Of a stretch of 64,000 nucleotides of DNA, positions 15,337 through 24,125 are shown piece by piece. The notes under the pieces are model-generated. The model did no database searches, was not told where the DNA came from, and saw nothing but the letters and a program-made list of their open reading frames with translations. How positions within the stretch are numbered: the first letter of the stretch is position 1; every line of letters begins with the position of its first letter. The stretch spans positions 10,122-74,121 of the forward strand of contig JBFFWQ010000015.1 of the NCBI GenBank assembly GCA_041570195.1, given 5' to 3'. This stretch comes from UBA11865 sp041570195. GTDB taxonomy: Bacteria > Chloroflexota > Anaerolineae > Promineifilales > Promineifilaceae. Both the position numbers and the translations under genes were made by a program.

Positions 15337-16110
15337 ATGGCAGAAACCCCGCTATTAGAGTTGAGGGGAGTCTCTAAGAACTTTGGCGCCGTTCAAGCGC
15401 TATCCAACGTAGACTTCGAAACCCGAGCAGGCGAAGTCATGGCCCTGGTGGGAGACAATGGGGCTGGCAAGTCAACGTTGATTAAGGGAGTGGCCGGTAT
15501 ATACCCGTTCGATGGCGGCGAGATCTTCATGGACGGCAAGCGGGTCGAGATTCATGGCCCTCGTGACGCTGCCGCTTTAGATATCGAAATCGTCTATCAA
15601 GACCTGGCTCTGGCAGATAATCTGGATGTAGTGGCCAATATGTTCCTGGGCCGGGAGAGCCTCTCTTCGTTTCGACGCCTGAATGAGATCAGCATGGAGC
15701 AGGCGTCGTTGAAAACGCTGGACTCGCTGTCGGTAACGACCATCCGCTCAGTCCGCCAACAAGTAGCCAGTCTCTCAGGTGGCCAACGCCAGGCCATCGC
15801 CGTGGCCAAGGCGGTGATGTGGAATTCACGTCTGGTCATCCTGGACGAACCAACGGCGGCCCTGGGCGTCGCCCAAACGCGCCAGGTTCTTGATCTGACC
15901 AGGCGCTTGGCCGATCGTGGCTTGGGTGTCGTGGTCATCTCACATAATTTGCACGACATCTTCGAGGTGTCTGATCGCATCACGGTGCTCCGACTGGGCC
16001 ACAAGGTGGCCCAGTTCAATGCCGCCGAGACCACCCAACAAGAGGTCGTACACGCAATTACGGCTGGCACGCTTGATCATGTGCCAGGCATGGCGGAGGA
16101 ACTGGGATGA
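15337..16110 (+). CDS. xylG: Sugar (xylose) ABC transporter ATP-binding protein, single domain
   Basis: The product has 257 residues with a GGGAGAGG ribosome site. It has Walker A GDNGAGKST, the signature SLSGGQRQAIAVAKAV, Walker B LVILDEPTAALG and the switch VVISHN. E. coli XylG carries two fused ABC domains (about 510 residues). This one has only a single domain, like FrcA-type ribose/fructose importers, so it should work as a homodimer. It acts at the cytoplasmic face with XylH. The stop overlaps the xylH start by four bases (ATGA), so translation is coupled. Confidence 0.9.
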   Translation: MAETPLLELRGVSKNFGAVQALSNVDFETRAGEVMALVGDNGAGKSTLIKGVAGIYPFDGGEIFMDGKRVEIHGPRDAAALDIEIVYQDLALADNLDVVANMFLGRESLSSFRRLNEISMEQASLKTLDSLSVTTIRSVRQQVASLSGGQRQAIAVAKAVMWNSRLVILDEPTAALGVAQTRQVLDLTRRLADRGLGVVVISHNLHDIFEVSDRITVLRLGHKVAQFNAAETTQQEVVHAITAGTLDHVPGMAEELG

Positions 16111-17432
16111 GTGACAGCAAAAAACAAGACAGCGCGCCCATCGACGACATTCGGCTAGATGCCATTCCTGTGGACGAAGACGATATCCAACAAGATATTG
16201 CCCAGGTAGAGGGTGTTGCCCTGGCCAGTGCCGAGGAAAGTACGATAGGCGATGTCATACGTGACTGGTGGCGCCGCGTTCGGGTGGGTGATATCGGCTC
16301 TCTGCCCATTATCATCGGTCTGATTGTCATCGCCGTCATCTTTGGCATCGCCGAACCATTGTTCTTCAGTTCGCGCAATTTCGTGAATCTACTATTGCAG
16401 ATGGCCGGTATTGCAACTATCGCCATCGGCGTCGTATTTGTTCTGCTCATAGGTGAGATCGATCTCTCCATCGGTTACGTAAGTGGCGTATCTGCTGTGG
16501 TTATGGTCCTGTTGTTACGGCCGGATCATCAGAACCTGGCCTGGCCCCTGGCCATTGGCGCAGCTTTGATCATCACGATCATCATCGGTTTCGTACAAGG
16601 CACGATCATCACCAGGACTGGCGCTCATTCCTTCGTAGTAACGCTGGCCGGCCTGCTGGTCTGGAGTGGTGTCGTCTTAATTCTGACTACCATATCTTCC
16701 ACAGCCGGCACGATCATCATCCAAAATGACGTGGTCGTGGGTATCGCCAATGAATTCTTGTCACCGACATTGGGTTGGATCTTGTGGAGCTTGAGCATTG
16801 CTTTCTTCGCTGTCTCGCGTCTTTCGAAACGCCGAGCACTACAAAGGCAAAACCTACCATCTGGTCCGATGTCGGCTTTGATCATTCAACTCGTGGGCCT
16901 GATCGTTATCACCGGCTTCGCGTTGTATTATGCGAATCAAGATCGGGGCGTGCCGGTGGTGTTCGTCATCGTCTGGGTGTTCCTGCTGTTTTGGAGCTTC
17001 ATCGCCGACCGGACACGCTTTGGCCGCTATGTATACGCCGTTGGCGGCAATCAGGAAGCGGCCCGCCGGGCTGGTATCAACGTGGATCGGATCCGCGTCC
17101 AGGTATTCATGATAACCAGCTTCATGGCCGGCGTGGGTGGTATCATCCTGGCTTCGCGATTGCGCTCCGTCGACACGGCCACAGGCGGCGGCAACTTAAT
17201 GCTGAACGCCATCGCCGCCGCCGTTATCGGCGGCACCAGCCTGTTCGGTGGCGTCGGTTTTGTTATGAGCGCGCTGCTCGGAGCGCTGATCATCGCTTCG
17301 GTAGAAAACGGCATGGGCTTGCTGGGCCTGCCCTCGGGCGTCAAGTTCGTGATTAACGGACTGGTGCTGCTGGCGGCCGTGCTGGTTGATGCTCTCTCGC
17401 GTCGCCGGCGGCAAGCTTCGGGTATCGTATAA
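16107..17432 (+). CDS. xylH: Sugar (xylose) ABC transporter permease
   Basis: The product has 441 residues. A long acidic cytoplasmic N-terminus (about 1-60, DDIQQDIAQVEGVALASAEE) precedes roughly 10-11 membrane helices of the branched-chain/ribose permease fold. Conserved elements are IGEIDLSIGYVSG, the GRYVYAVGGNQEAARRAGI docking loop and AIAAAVIGGTSLFGGVG. These are the standard RbsC/XylH signatures. An internal cytoplasmic loop near residues 230-250 (SKRRALQRQNLPSG) interrupts the core, as in XylH-type permeases. It forms the xylose channel with the ATPase encoded immediately upstream. Confidence 0.9.
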   Translation: MSDSKKQDSAPIDDIRLDAIPVDEDDIQQDIAQVEGVALASAEESTIGDVIRDWWRRVRVGDIGSLPIIIGLIVIAVIFGIAEPLFFSSRNFVNLLLQMAGIATIAIGVVFVLLIGEIDLSIGYVSGVSAVVMVLLLRPDHQNLAWPLAIGAALIITIIIGFVQGTIITRTGAHSFVVTLAGLLVWSGVVLILTTISSTAGTIIIQNDVVVGIANEFLSPTLGWILWSLSIAFFAVSRLSKRRALQRQNLPSGPMSALIIQLVGLIVITGFALYYANQDRGVPVVFVIVWVFLLFWSFIADRTRFGRYVYAVGGNQEAARRAGINVDRIRVQVFMITSFMAGVGGIILASRLRSVDTATGGGNLMLNAIAAAVIGGTSLFGGVGFVMSALLGALIIASVENGMGLLGLPSGVKFVINGLVLLAAVLVDALSRRRRQASGIV

Positions 17433-17470
17433 CGCAGCGTCGGCCACAGCCTCGGCTGCGCTACCTGCTT

Positions 17471-20400
17471 ATGGGTACGTCGCACAAAAAACTGAGTACT
17501 AGAAATGTCCGGAGCATGTTTCGCGCCCCGGTTCAATTGCTGGCGGTCCTGGCCGCCAGCTTGTTTTTGGTCGCCTGCTCGCTCCTTGAAGATGACGCGG
17601 CCGTCTCGCTCGGATTCCAACCCGATTTAGCCGAATTCAGCGATGCAACGGAGCAATCCGGCTTGCAGTTTCAGCACGGGGCCTTTCGCTGGGATGAATC
17701 CGGTGACGCGGTAGCCATGATGGGCGGCGGCTTGTGCTGGCTGGACTACGACCAGAACGGCTGGCTCGATCTGTATGTGGTCAACAACTACGCCCTGGCC
17801 GAAGCCGGCCGTTGGGAAACGGAAGAAGGCGGCCTGCCGCGTAATGCCCTGTTCCGTAACGTTGAAGGCCAATTTAGCGATATTAGCGAAGGATCGGGGG
17901 CCGACCTGTCGATGCGCGGTAACGGTTGCGTCGCCGCCGATTTGAATCTTGACGGTTGGACTGACCTCTACGTAACTTCGGAACGGGTCAATGCCCTGTT
18001 ATGGAACAATGGCGATGGCACGTTTACTCAGGGCGCTGAAGCGGCCGGCGTTGACGCCTACGGCTGGCAGACGGGTGCGGCCGTCGGCGATCTCAATGGC
18101 GACGGCCTGCCGGATCTTTTTGTAGCTGGCTATGTTGATATCAACAACCGTATTCCCGAAGCCACGCTGGGTTTCCCCAACACCCATGTCGGCCGCCGCG
18201 ATCTACTGTATCTCAACCAGGGCGTCGACGAATCGGGCAGAGCCACGTTTCGTGAGGTGGGCGTCGAGGTTGGTCTGGAAGCAGATAACTATGAATATGG
18301 TCTGGGCGCGCTACTGAGCGACTTCGATCGCGACGGTGATCTCGACTTGCTGGTGGCCAACGACACCAATCCCAACCGGCTCTATGAGAATATCCCCTGG
18401 CCTGGCGGCCCTGGAGCCGATCCGGAAGGCATTGGCTTTCGATTGGCCGAGGTGGGCGGCTACGCCGATATCGACGACGACAACAGCGGCATGGGCGTGG
18501 CCAGCGGGGACTATGATAATGACGGCCGTTTCGACCTAATGATCACCAATCTCGGCCGGCAGCTACACTCCATTTACCGCAACCAATCTGAGCCAGATCG
18601 CCTCTTGTTCGAGGAAGCTATGAGTGAGATCGGCGTGGCCGATTTCGGCGTCGGTTGGACCGGCTGGGGCATCTCCTGGGCCGATGTCGATCATGACACA
18701 GATCTGGACCTGATCATCGCCAACGGCGGCGTGCCCGTGCTAGACGTGACCAACGACGCCATGGATATCCAACTGCTGCTCAACCTGACGGCCCAGGGCA
18801 TGCCCGGCCGCTTCCAGGATCTCACTGAATTCGCCGGTTTCGCCGACATCGAACCATTGTTATCACGCGGCAGCGCCATGGCCGATTACGATAATGACGG
18901 CGACCTGGATATGGCCGTCAATACCATTGGCGGCGACTTGGTCCTGCTGCGCAACGAGAATTCCGCAGGACACTGGCTGACTGTAGAACTGGCGGGTTTC
19001 CATCCAGGCGCCGTCGTGACGGCCGTCTTGCCGGATGGCCGTGAACTGCTATGCGAGTCCAAAGCCGGCAGCAGTTACCTTTCGACTGAGGATCCTCGCT
19101 GTCACTTCGGCTTAGGCGCGGCCGACCAGTTAGCCGACCTGATTGTGCGCTGGCCAGACGGCGCCGAACAACGCCTGGGCAGGGTCAAGGCCGACGATTT
19201 CCTGGTCGTCGAGAAAGATCAGGACGCACCCGTGGAAGAGCAGGCCACCCAAGCCGGCGACAAGCAATTCCTTTTCCAGCTCATGCTAAGAGACGGCGGC
19301 GCTTGGCCCATGGATCCCTTGCCCCAGGCGTCACCTGAGATGCTGGCCCTGGGCGAAGCTCTATTCTGGGACAAGGAATTAAGCGGTAATCGCGACGTCG
19401 CCTGCGCGACTTGCCACCATCCGTTGGCCGGCACCGGCGACGATCTTTCCCTGTCAGTTGGTGTGGGCGGCAGCGGTTTTGCTGCCGATCGGCAGCTTGG
19501 ATCAGGCCGGGAACTGATCCCGCGCAACGCGCCTGAGATCTTCAACCGGGGCGTGGCAGGCTGGGAAACCATGTTCTGGGACGGCCGGGTCAGCGGTACG
19601 GTAAAACTCGGATTCACCTCACCAGCCGGCGCGAAACTACCTCTTGACCTGGCCAATGTCGTTGCCGTGCAGGCCATGTTCCCAGTCACTTCTCGCGACG
19701 AAATGCGCGGCCGTGTCGGCGATCAAGATGTTTTCGATCAAAGGAACGAATTGGCCTTGCTGTCAGATAGCGATCCTACCGGGATCTGGGATGCCATCAT
19801 GGATCGCCTCTTGGCCATCCCTGAATACCGAACTCTCTTTGCCGACGCTTACCCTGAGATCGCCCATGAACGGTTGCGCTTCCAGCACGCGGCCAACGCT
19901 ATCGCCGCCTACGAGATGAGCGTCTTCACCCACCTGGATAGCCCCTGGGATCGTTACCTGGCTGGCGAGCAAGAGGCTTTGGCGCCTGAGGCGCGGCGGG
20001 GCGCGGCCCTCTTCTTCGGCGAGGCTGGATGCAGCCAGTGCCACAATGGGCCGTTACTGACCGACCAGCGTTTTCACAACATCGGCGTTCCCCAGCTCGG
20101 CCCAGGCAAAGGCGACGACGAAGGCCACGACTATGGCCGCGGCCGGGAAACAGGGCTAACAGCCGATATGTATGCCTTCCGCACGCCGCCCCTGCGCAAC
20201 GTGGCCCTGACCGGGCCCTGGATGCACAACGGTGCCTACATCACGCTGGAAGATGCGGTGCGTCATCACTTGGATCCCGCACAGGCATTCGAGAACTATG
20301 ACAGTGCGCAACTCGATCCTTTGCTAGAAGAAACATACGAATACCAGAGTGGGGTATTATTGACGCTGGATCCGCTGCTGGAGGAGCCGATCACGCTCAC

Positions 20401-20536
20401 CGACAGAGAGGTTGGCGCGTTGATGGCCTTCCTGCATGCCTTGACGTCGCCCAGCGCCGCGGCCGGCTGTGAACTCGTCCCCGAATCGGTCCCCAGCGGA
20501 CTGCCGGTCGACGTCGATCCGGTTAATCCCTGCTAG
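17471..20536 (+). CDS. Secreted CRTAC1-like VCBS propeller fused to di-heme cytochrome c peroxidase (MauG-type)
   Basis: The product has 1021 residues; the start could be 17471 or the ATG at 17516, which begins a cleaner signal. A lipoprotein signal ends in LFLVAC. Seven VCBS/FG-GAP repeats follow, each with a Ca-binding DxDxDGxxD-like loop (e.g. DYDQNGWLD, DLNLDGWTD, DFDRDGDLD, DYDNDGDLD), enough for one seven-bladed propeller. Next is an ASPIC/UnbV domain (about 500-585). The C-terminal ~400 residues are a di-heme cytochrome c peroxidase/MauG domain with CATCH (645-649) and CSQCH (854-858). It is probably exported and membrane-tethered and does redox chemistry on a surface or extracellular substrate. 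It follows xylH by 38 bases and overlaps the convergent glycosyltransferase by 4. Confidence 0.88.
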   Translation: MGTSHKKLSTRNVRSMFRAPVQLLAVLAASLFLVACSLLEDDAAVSLGFQPDLAEFSDATEQSGLQFQHGAFRWDESGDAVAMMGGGLCWLDYDQNGWLDLYVVNNYALAEAGRWETEEGGLPRNALFRNVEGQFSDISEGSGADLSMRGNGCVAADLNLDGWTDLYVTSERVNALLWNNGDGTFTQGAEAAGVDAYGWQTGAAVGDLNGDGLPDLFVAGYVDINNRIPEATLGFPNTHVGRRDLLYLNQGVDESGRATFREVGVEVGLEADNYEYGLGALLSDFDRDGDLDLLVANDTNPNRLYENIPWPGGPGADPEGIGFRLAEVGGYADIDDDNSGMGVASGDYDNDGRFDLMITNLGRQLHSIYRNQSEPDRLLFEEAMSEIGVADFGVGWTGWGISWADVDHDTDLDLIIANGGVPVLDVTNDAMDIQLLLNLTAQGMPGRFQDLTEFAGFADIEPLLSRGSAMADYDNDGDLDMAVNTIGGDLVLLRNENSAGHWLTVELAGFHPGAVVTAVLPDGRELLCESKAGSSYLSTEDPRCHFGLGAADQLADLIVRWPDGAEQRLGRVKADDFLVVEKDQDAPVEEQATQAGDKQFLFQLMLRDGGAWPMDPLPQASPEMLALGEALFWDKELSGNRDVACATCHHPLAGTGDDLSLSVGVGGSGFAADRQLGSGRELIPRNAPEIFNRGVAGWETMFWDGRVSGTVKLGFTSPAGAKLPLDLANVVAVQAMFPVTSRDEMRGRVGDQDVFDQRNELALLSDSDPTGIWDAIMDRLLAIPEYRTLFADAYPEIAHERLRFQHAANAIAAYEMSVFTHLDSPWDRYLAGEQEALAPEARRGAALFFGEAGCSQCHNGPLLTDQRFHNIGVPQLGPGKGDDEGHDYGRGRETGLTADMYAFRTPPLRNVALTGPWMHNGAYITLEDAVRHHLDPAQAFENYDSAQLDPLLEETYEYQSGVLLTLDPLLEEPITLTDREVGALMAFLHALTSPSAAAGCELVPESVPSGLPVDVDPVNPC

Positions 20537-21792
20537 ACCGGAGCCGGCCGATCCAGAAACGCCTCAATCAGGCGCACGGCCGTACCGATTCCATCCTCAG
20601 CATGAACCTTGCGGCCCAGTTCGGTTGCCCGTGCATTCACGTTTTCGTCGGTCACCAGTTGGTCCAGCGCCTCGGCCAGCCGGGAAGTCGTTAGACGGCG
20701 GAACGGAATCGGCGGTAGGCCCACGCCCAACGCTGCCAGGCGCCGGCCCCAGAATCCCTGATCGAAAGTGAAAGACGCGACCAGGCCCGGCCTGCCCGCT
20801 CGCAGCCCGGCAGCCGTGGTACCCGAGCCGCCATGGTGAATGACCGCGCTCATGCGGGGGAATAACCAGCTATAAGGCGCGTACTCAAGCCGATAGATAT
20901 GCGCCGGTAGAGCGCTCTGACCCAATCCGGCCCAGCCAGCCTGGATGATGATCCTATGCCGGCCGGCGCGCGTGGCCTCCACGACCATTTTCGTCGTCGG
21001 CCGGGGGTCCGTGACCGGCATGCTGCCGAAGCCAACGAAGACCGGCGGCGGACCCGCATCTAGGAAGTTGACCAGTGACTCAGGCGGTCGCCACGCTTCG
21101 TCCTGTGGGAACCAGTAGCCGGTGACACGAGTATCGTCGGGCCAGTCGGCCGGCCGGGGTACGATCAGCGGGCTATAACCGTACAAGGTCGGCTGCCGGT
21201 GCAGTTTCCTCAGGTAATCGGAGCCAGAGGTCGCTTGCAAGCCAAGTTTCTCAGTGCGCCAGCGATTAATCGTCCGTCTCATGGCCAACCAGGTCAGGCG
21301 CTGGTAGAGTTTGTAGCCCATCCGATTGTAGCCGGGCAAACGTGCGAGCCCGGAGGGAAACCCCATCATCGAGAAGTCGGCCGTCGGCGTCAGGGGGATC
21401 ACCGCCGCCAAAATGTGTGGGATAGCCATGCGCTCGGCCAGGTCGTAACCATAAAGGCCGATTGGCAATTGGTTGACGACAGCTGCGGCGTCGCGAAGCC
21501 AGGGCGCCGCAGGATCAAGCACGTCTGGCAGGCCGCGCGAAATTTCAGCGAAGGCCAGCATCAAGCGCCGCGTGTCTGCCCCGGCCTGGGCGATGGTCTT
21601 TTGCGCATCGCCGGGTACGAAACGGCCGGGCAGACCCAGTTTACTCAACAGCGGCTCGTAATCGTGGCTGGTTACGAAGGTCGGCCGGTAGCCAGCGTCT
21701 TGCAGCGCTCGAGCCAGCGTAGCATAGGGTAGGATGTCCCCCGTCGATCCTAAGGCTAGAAATAGGATCTGCTTACCAGACGGTTTCTTCAT
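20533..21792 (-). CDS. GT1/GT28-type glycosyltransferase (UGT/sterol-glucosyltransferase-like)
   Basis: The product has 419 residues from the ATG at 21792; a TTG at 21804 is an alternative and neither has a clear Shine-Dalgarno. The N-terminal Rossmann half opens ILFLALGSTGDILPYATLAR (MurG-like), and the C-terminal half carries the nucleotide-sugar signature VIHHGGSGTTAAGLRAGRP. The family transfers sugars from UDP- or TDP-donors to lipids, sterols or polyketides. It contains no membrane helix and probably acts at the cytoplasmic membrane face. Its start lies inside the end of the PIN toxin gene (20-base overlap), so it may be co-transcribed with the toxin-antitoxin pair. Confidence 0.85.
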   Translation of the reverse strand: MKKPSGKQILFLALGSTGDILPYATLARALQDAGYRPTFVTSHDYEPLLSKLGLPGRFVPGDAQKTIAQAGADTRRLMLAFAEISRGLPDVLDPAAPWLRDAAAVVNQLPIGLYGYDLAERMAIPHILAAVIPLTPTADFSMMGFPSGLARLPGYNRMGYKLYQRLTWLAMRRTINRWRTEKLGLQATSGSDYLRKLHRQPTLYGYSPLIVPRPADWPDDTRVTGYWFPQDEAWRPPESLVNFLDAGPPPVFVGFGSMPVTDPRPTTKMVVEATRAGRHRIIIQAGWAGLGQSALPAHIYRLEYAPYSWLFPRMSAVIHHGGSGTTAAGLRAGRPGLVASFTFDQGFWGRRLAALGVGLPPIPFRRLTTSRLAEALDQLVTDENVNARATELGRKVHAEDGIGTAVRLIEAFLDRPAPV

Positions 21793-22153
21793 AGAATTCG
21801 GCAATGCGTCTGTCCGAGGCGACCAAAGGGCAACTCAGCAGTCTGGCCGTAGCCACGACTGTCCGGTCGGCCGGATCGCGATGCTCCCACACTAGGTCCA
21901 GGTTCGCTAACCACGTCCGGACACCAACTGGGCGAATCTCCAGTTTGTCGAGTTGAAATAGCCTATCCACGTAATCAGTTATCGAAAGCGGGATCGTGAG
22001 TTTGCCCCGCTTCACTTTCAGTCCGATTTCCCACACCGATATGGAACTGATTACCAGGTGATCGGCCTCTTCAATTACCTGCCTGGCCGTCGACGTAAGC
22101 TGAGCTGGATCAAGAGTCCAATACAGTAGGGCCGAAGTATCCAGGACCACCAT
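21773..22153 (-). CDS. PIN-domain ribonuclease toxin (VapC-like)
   Basis: The product has 126 residues, the normal length for VapC/PilT-type PIN toxins. The acidic active-site set is complete: Asp5 in VVLDTSALL, Glu42 in SISVWEIGL, Asp93/Asp96 in HRDPADRTVVATA and Asp114 in LVASDRRI. These coordinate metal for RNA cleavage. It begins one base after the antitoxin stop codon, the usual antitoxin-first order. Its target is not predictable from sequence. The glycosyltransferase start overlaps its end. Confidence 0.9.
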   Translation of the reverse strand: MVVLDTSALLYWTLDPAQLTSTARQVIEEADHLVISSISVWEIGLKVKRGKLTIPLSITDYVDRLFQLDKLEIRPVGVRTWLANLDLVWEHRDPADRTVVATARLLSCPLVASDRRIAEFYEETVW

Positions 22154-22387
22154 CTAGAATTCACTCCACTCGTCAATTGTCGGCGTATCGATATCCTCGT
22201 GATAAAGGACCTGGCCTTGCAAGTCTGAAAACGCCTGGCCAACGCTGACCTTTTCGCGGATTGGCAATATGCGCAATACTGGCTTACCGTGATCTGTGAC
22301 GATTAGTTCCTCGCCCGTAGCCTCTACATTGCGAAAAATCTCAAGCATCTTGGCCTTAAGTTTGCTTTTGGAAATCGTCTGACCCAT
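22154..22387 (-). CDS. Phd/YefM-type antitoxin
   Basis: The product has 77 residues from the ATG at 22387, which has GAGGT seven bases upstream. An ATG at 22399 would add four residues (MRSN). The N-terminal part (MGQTISKSKLKAKMLEIFRN) and ELIVTDHGKPVLRILPI give the Phd/YefM DNA-binding fold. The acidic C-terminal tail (YHEDIDTPTIDEWSEF) is typical of the toxin-wrapping segment. It should neutralise the PIN toxin and repress the operon through the palindromes at 22411-22435. Confidence 0.88.
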   Translation of the reverse strand: MGQTISKSKLKAKMLEIFRNVEATGEELIVTDHGKPVLRILPIREKVSVGQAFSDLQGQVLYHEDIDTPTIDEWSEF

Positions 22388-22410
22388 GTTCGACCTCATT
22401 ATTAATAAAT

Positions 22411-22435
22411 GACTATAGTTATGACCATGGTCATA
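22411..22435. promoter_or_regulatory. Palindromic operator region of the toxin-antitoxin operon
   Basis: A perfect 16-bp palindrome, TATGACCATGGTCATA (22420-22435), is immediately preceded by an 8-bp palindrome, ACTATAGT (22412-22419). Both lie 12-48 bases upstream of the antitoxin start. Paired symmetric sites suit cooperative Phd-type autorepression. Confidence 0.7.
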
Positions 22436-22563
22436 TTCTAGCTGATTATTCCAATGAGGTCAATACGGGGCGACGCTCATAAGCGGCCAGCGCCAGCGCT
22501 TGCTCGCCAATCACGCGTACAAGCAAGCTCTTCTTGATCAAGGTGATTTACGTTCCACCTCCC

Positions 22564-22590
22564 TTGACAGGCTCGACCAAAGCGTATAAT
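22564..22590 (+). promoter_or_regulatory. Promoter of xylB, leaderless
   Basis: TTGACA (22564-22569) and TATAAT (22585-22590) are perfect consensus hexamers with a short 15-base spacer. The xylB ATG follows the -10 by only 8 bases and lacks a Shine-Dalgarno, so the mRNA probably starts at or next to the ATG. Confidence 0.65.
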
Positions 22591-22598
22591 GGTCGTGT

Positions 22599-24125
22599 AT
22601 GGCGTTGCTGGGAATTGATTTGGGTACCTCGTCTGCCAAGGCGCTGGTCATCGACCAGGATGGCCGGGGCCTGGGCAACGGAGCCGCCGAATATACCATA
22701 GACCAGCCCAGGCCCGAATGGGCCGAGCAATCGCCGGATGGCTGGTGGCAGGCTACGATCGTCGCGGTTCGGGCTGCCATGACCGGCCTCGACCGGGGAT
22801 CAAAGGAGATCGCTGCCATCGGCCTCTCAGGTCAGATGCACGGTACCATTTTGTTAGATGAAGCGGGCGCCCCATTATACCCGGCCGTAATCTGGCCTGA
22901 TCGGCGCAGCCAGCGCCAGGTCGAGGAGCTTACGGCCGCCATCGGGGCCCAGCGCCTGATACGGCTGGCCGGCAGCCCGCTGGCTACCGGTTTCCAGGCG
23001 CCCACGATTCGCTGGTTTCAAGAAGAGCGGCCGGCGCTGTGGTCTAGAGTGAGGACCGTTCTCACACCCAAAGATTATCTGCGCTGGCGACTCACCGGTG
23101 AACTAGCAATGGAGCCAAGCGATGGCTCAGGAACACTGCTACTGGATGTCCGGAAGCGGGCCTGGTCAACGGAACTGCTTGCCGCTCTGGACCTCAACGC
23201 GGGTCTACTGCCGCCTATCACGCATTCGACGGCCGTCGCCGGATATCTGGCTGACGGCCCGGCCGGGCAAATGGGCCTGCCGGCCGGCATACCGGTCGTC
23301 AGCGGTGCGGCCGACACCGCTTGCGGTCAACTCGGGGCCGGCGTCGTGGACGAAGGCGCCCTACTGCTAACTATCAGTAGCGGCGGCCAGCTGGTCGCGC
23401 CGGCGTCCAAGGTGCAAAAGTTAGACCTGGGAGGGCGTTTACATACCTTCTGCGGCCCTTTAGAGCCAACAGAAGACCAGTCTGGTTGGTACCAGATGGC
23501 GGCCATCCTGTCCGCTGGATTGAGCCTGCGCTGGCTCCGGGATCAAGTGTTTGATCTGAAAGGCGCAGACGCCTATCAGAAGATGACCGCCACGGCCGAA
23601 GAGGCTCCGCCAGGCGCCAATGGCCTACTCTTCTTGCCCTATTTGCTGGGCGAACGAACGCCACACATGGATCCTCACGCGCGAGGCTTGTTTCTGGGTC
23701 TGACGGCGGCCCACGGCCGGGCAGAACTGGTGCGCTCGGTGATGGAAGGGGTGGCTCTGGGCTGCTACGATGCTTATTTAGTCCTGGCCGGGGTCGGCGT
23801 CCAACCAGATCATGTCATCATGGCCGGCGGCGGGGCAAGTAGCGCCCTGTGGCGCCAGATCGTGGCCGATGTCTTTAATCTACCCGTACGGCCGCTGGTG
23901 ACGCAGGAACAGGCTGCACTGGGCGCGGCCTTGCTGGCCGGCGCGGGCCTGGATCTCTTCAGGCCACTGGCGGCGAGTCGGGAATGGGCCAGGTACCGAC
24001 CGGCCGTGGAACCCCAGGCGACCGCACATGATCATTATCGACGGCTACTGGCTATCTTCCGGACCGCCTATCAAAAACATCGCCAGGATTTTGAGGAGAT
24101 TGGAAATCTAGATGAGGCCAGATGA
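22599..24125 (+). CDS. xylB: Xylulokinase
   Basis: The product has 508 residues, the normal FGGY-kinase length. It opens with LLGIDLGTSSAKALVIDQDG (phosphate-binding strand), has GLSGQMHGTILLDEAG and the catalytic Asp in GAADTACGQLGAG. The C-terminal ATP-binding part contains IMAGGGASSALWRQIVADVF and TQEQAALGAALLAG. XylB phosphorylates D-xylulose to xylulose 5-phosphate for the pentose phosphate pathway. Its position 5 kb from xylFGH on the same strand supports xylose use. No xylose isomerase gene is in the window. The ATG is preceded by a leaderless-type promoter, and the GNAT gene overlaps its last 14 bases. Confidence 0.92.
   Translation: MALLGIDLGTSSAKALVIDQDGRGLGNGAAEYTIDQPRPEWAEQSPDGWWQATIVAVRAAMTGLDRGSKEIAAIGLSGQMHGTILLDEAGAPLYPAVIWPDRRSQRQVEELTAAIGAQRLIRLAGSPLATGFQAPTIRWFQEERPALWSRVRTVLTPKDYLRWRLTGELAMEPSDGSGTLLLDVRKRAWSTELLAALDLNAGLLPPITHSTAVAGYLADGPAGQMGLPAGIPVVSGAADTACGQLGAGVVDEGALLLTISSGGQLVAPASKVQKLDLGGRLHTFCGPLEPTEDQSGWYQMAAILSAGLSLRWLRDQVFDLKGADAYQKMTATAEEAPPGANGLLFLPYLLGERTPHMDPHARGLFLGLTAAHGRAELVRSVMEGVALGCYDAYLVLAGVGVQPDHVIMAGGGASSALWRQIVADVFNLPVRPLVTQEQAALGAALLAGAGLDLFRPLAASREWARYRPAVEPQATAHDHYRRLLAIFRTAYQKHRQDFEEIGNLDEAR

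Noticed and set aside
15337..16110. Truncated XylG
   Set aside because: The single ABC domain is complete with all motifs and is coupled to xylH, as in known single-domain sugar importers.
20533..20536. Frameshift joining the CRTAC1-MauG gene and the glycosyltransferase
   Set aside because: The genes are convergent on opposite strands and simply overlap by four bases.
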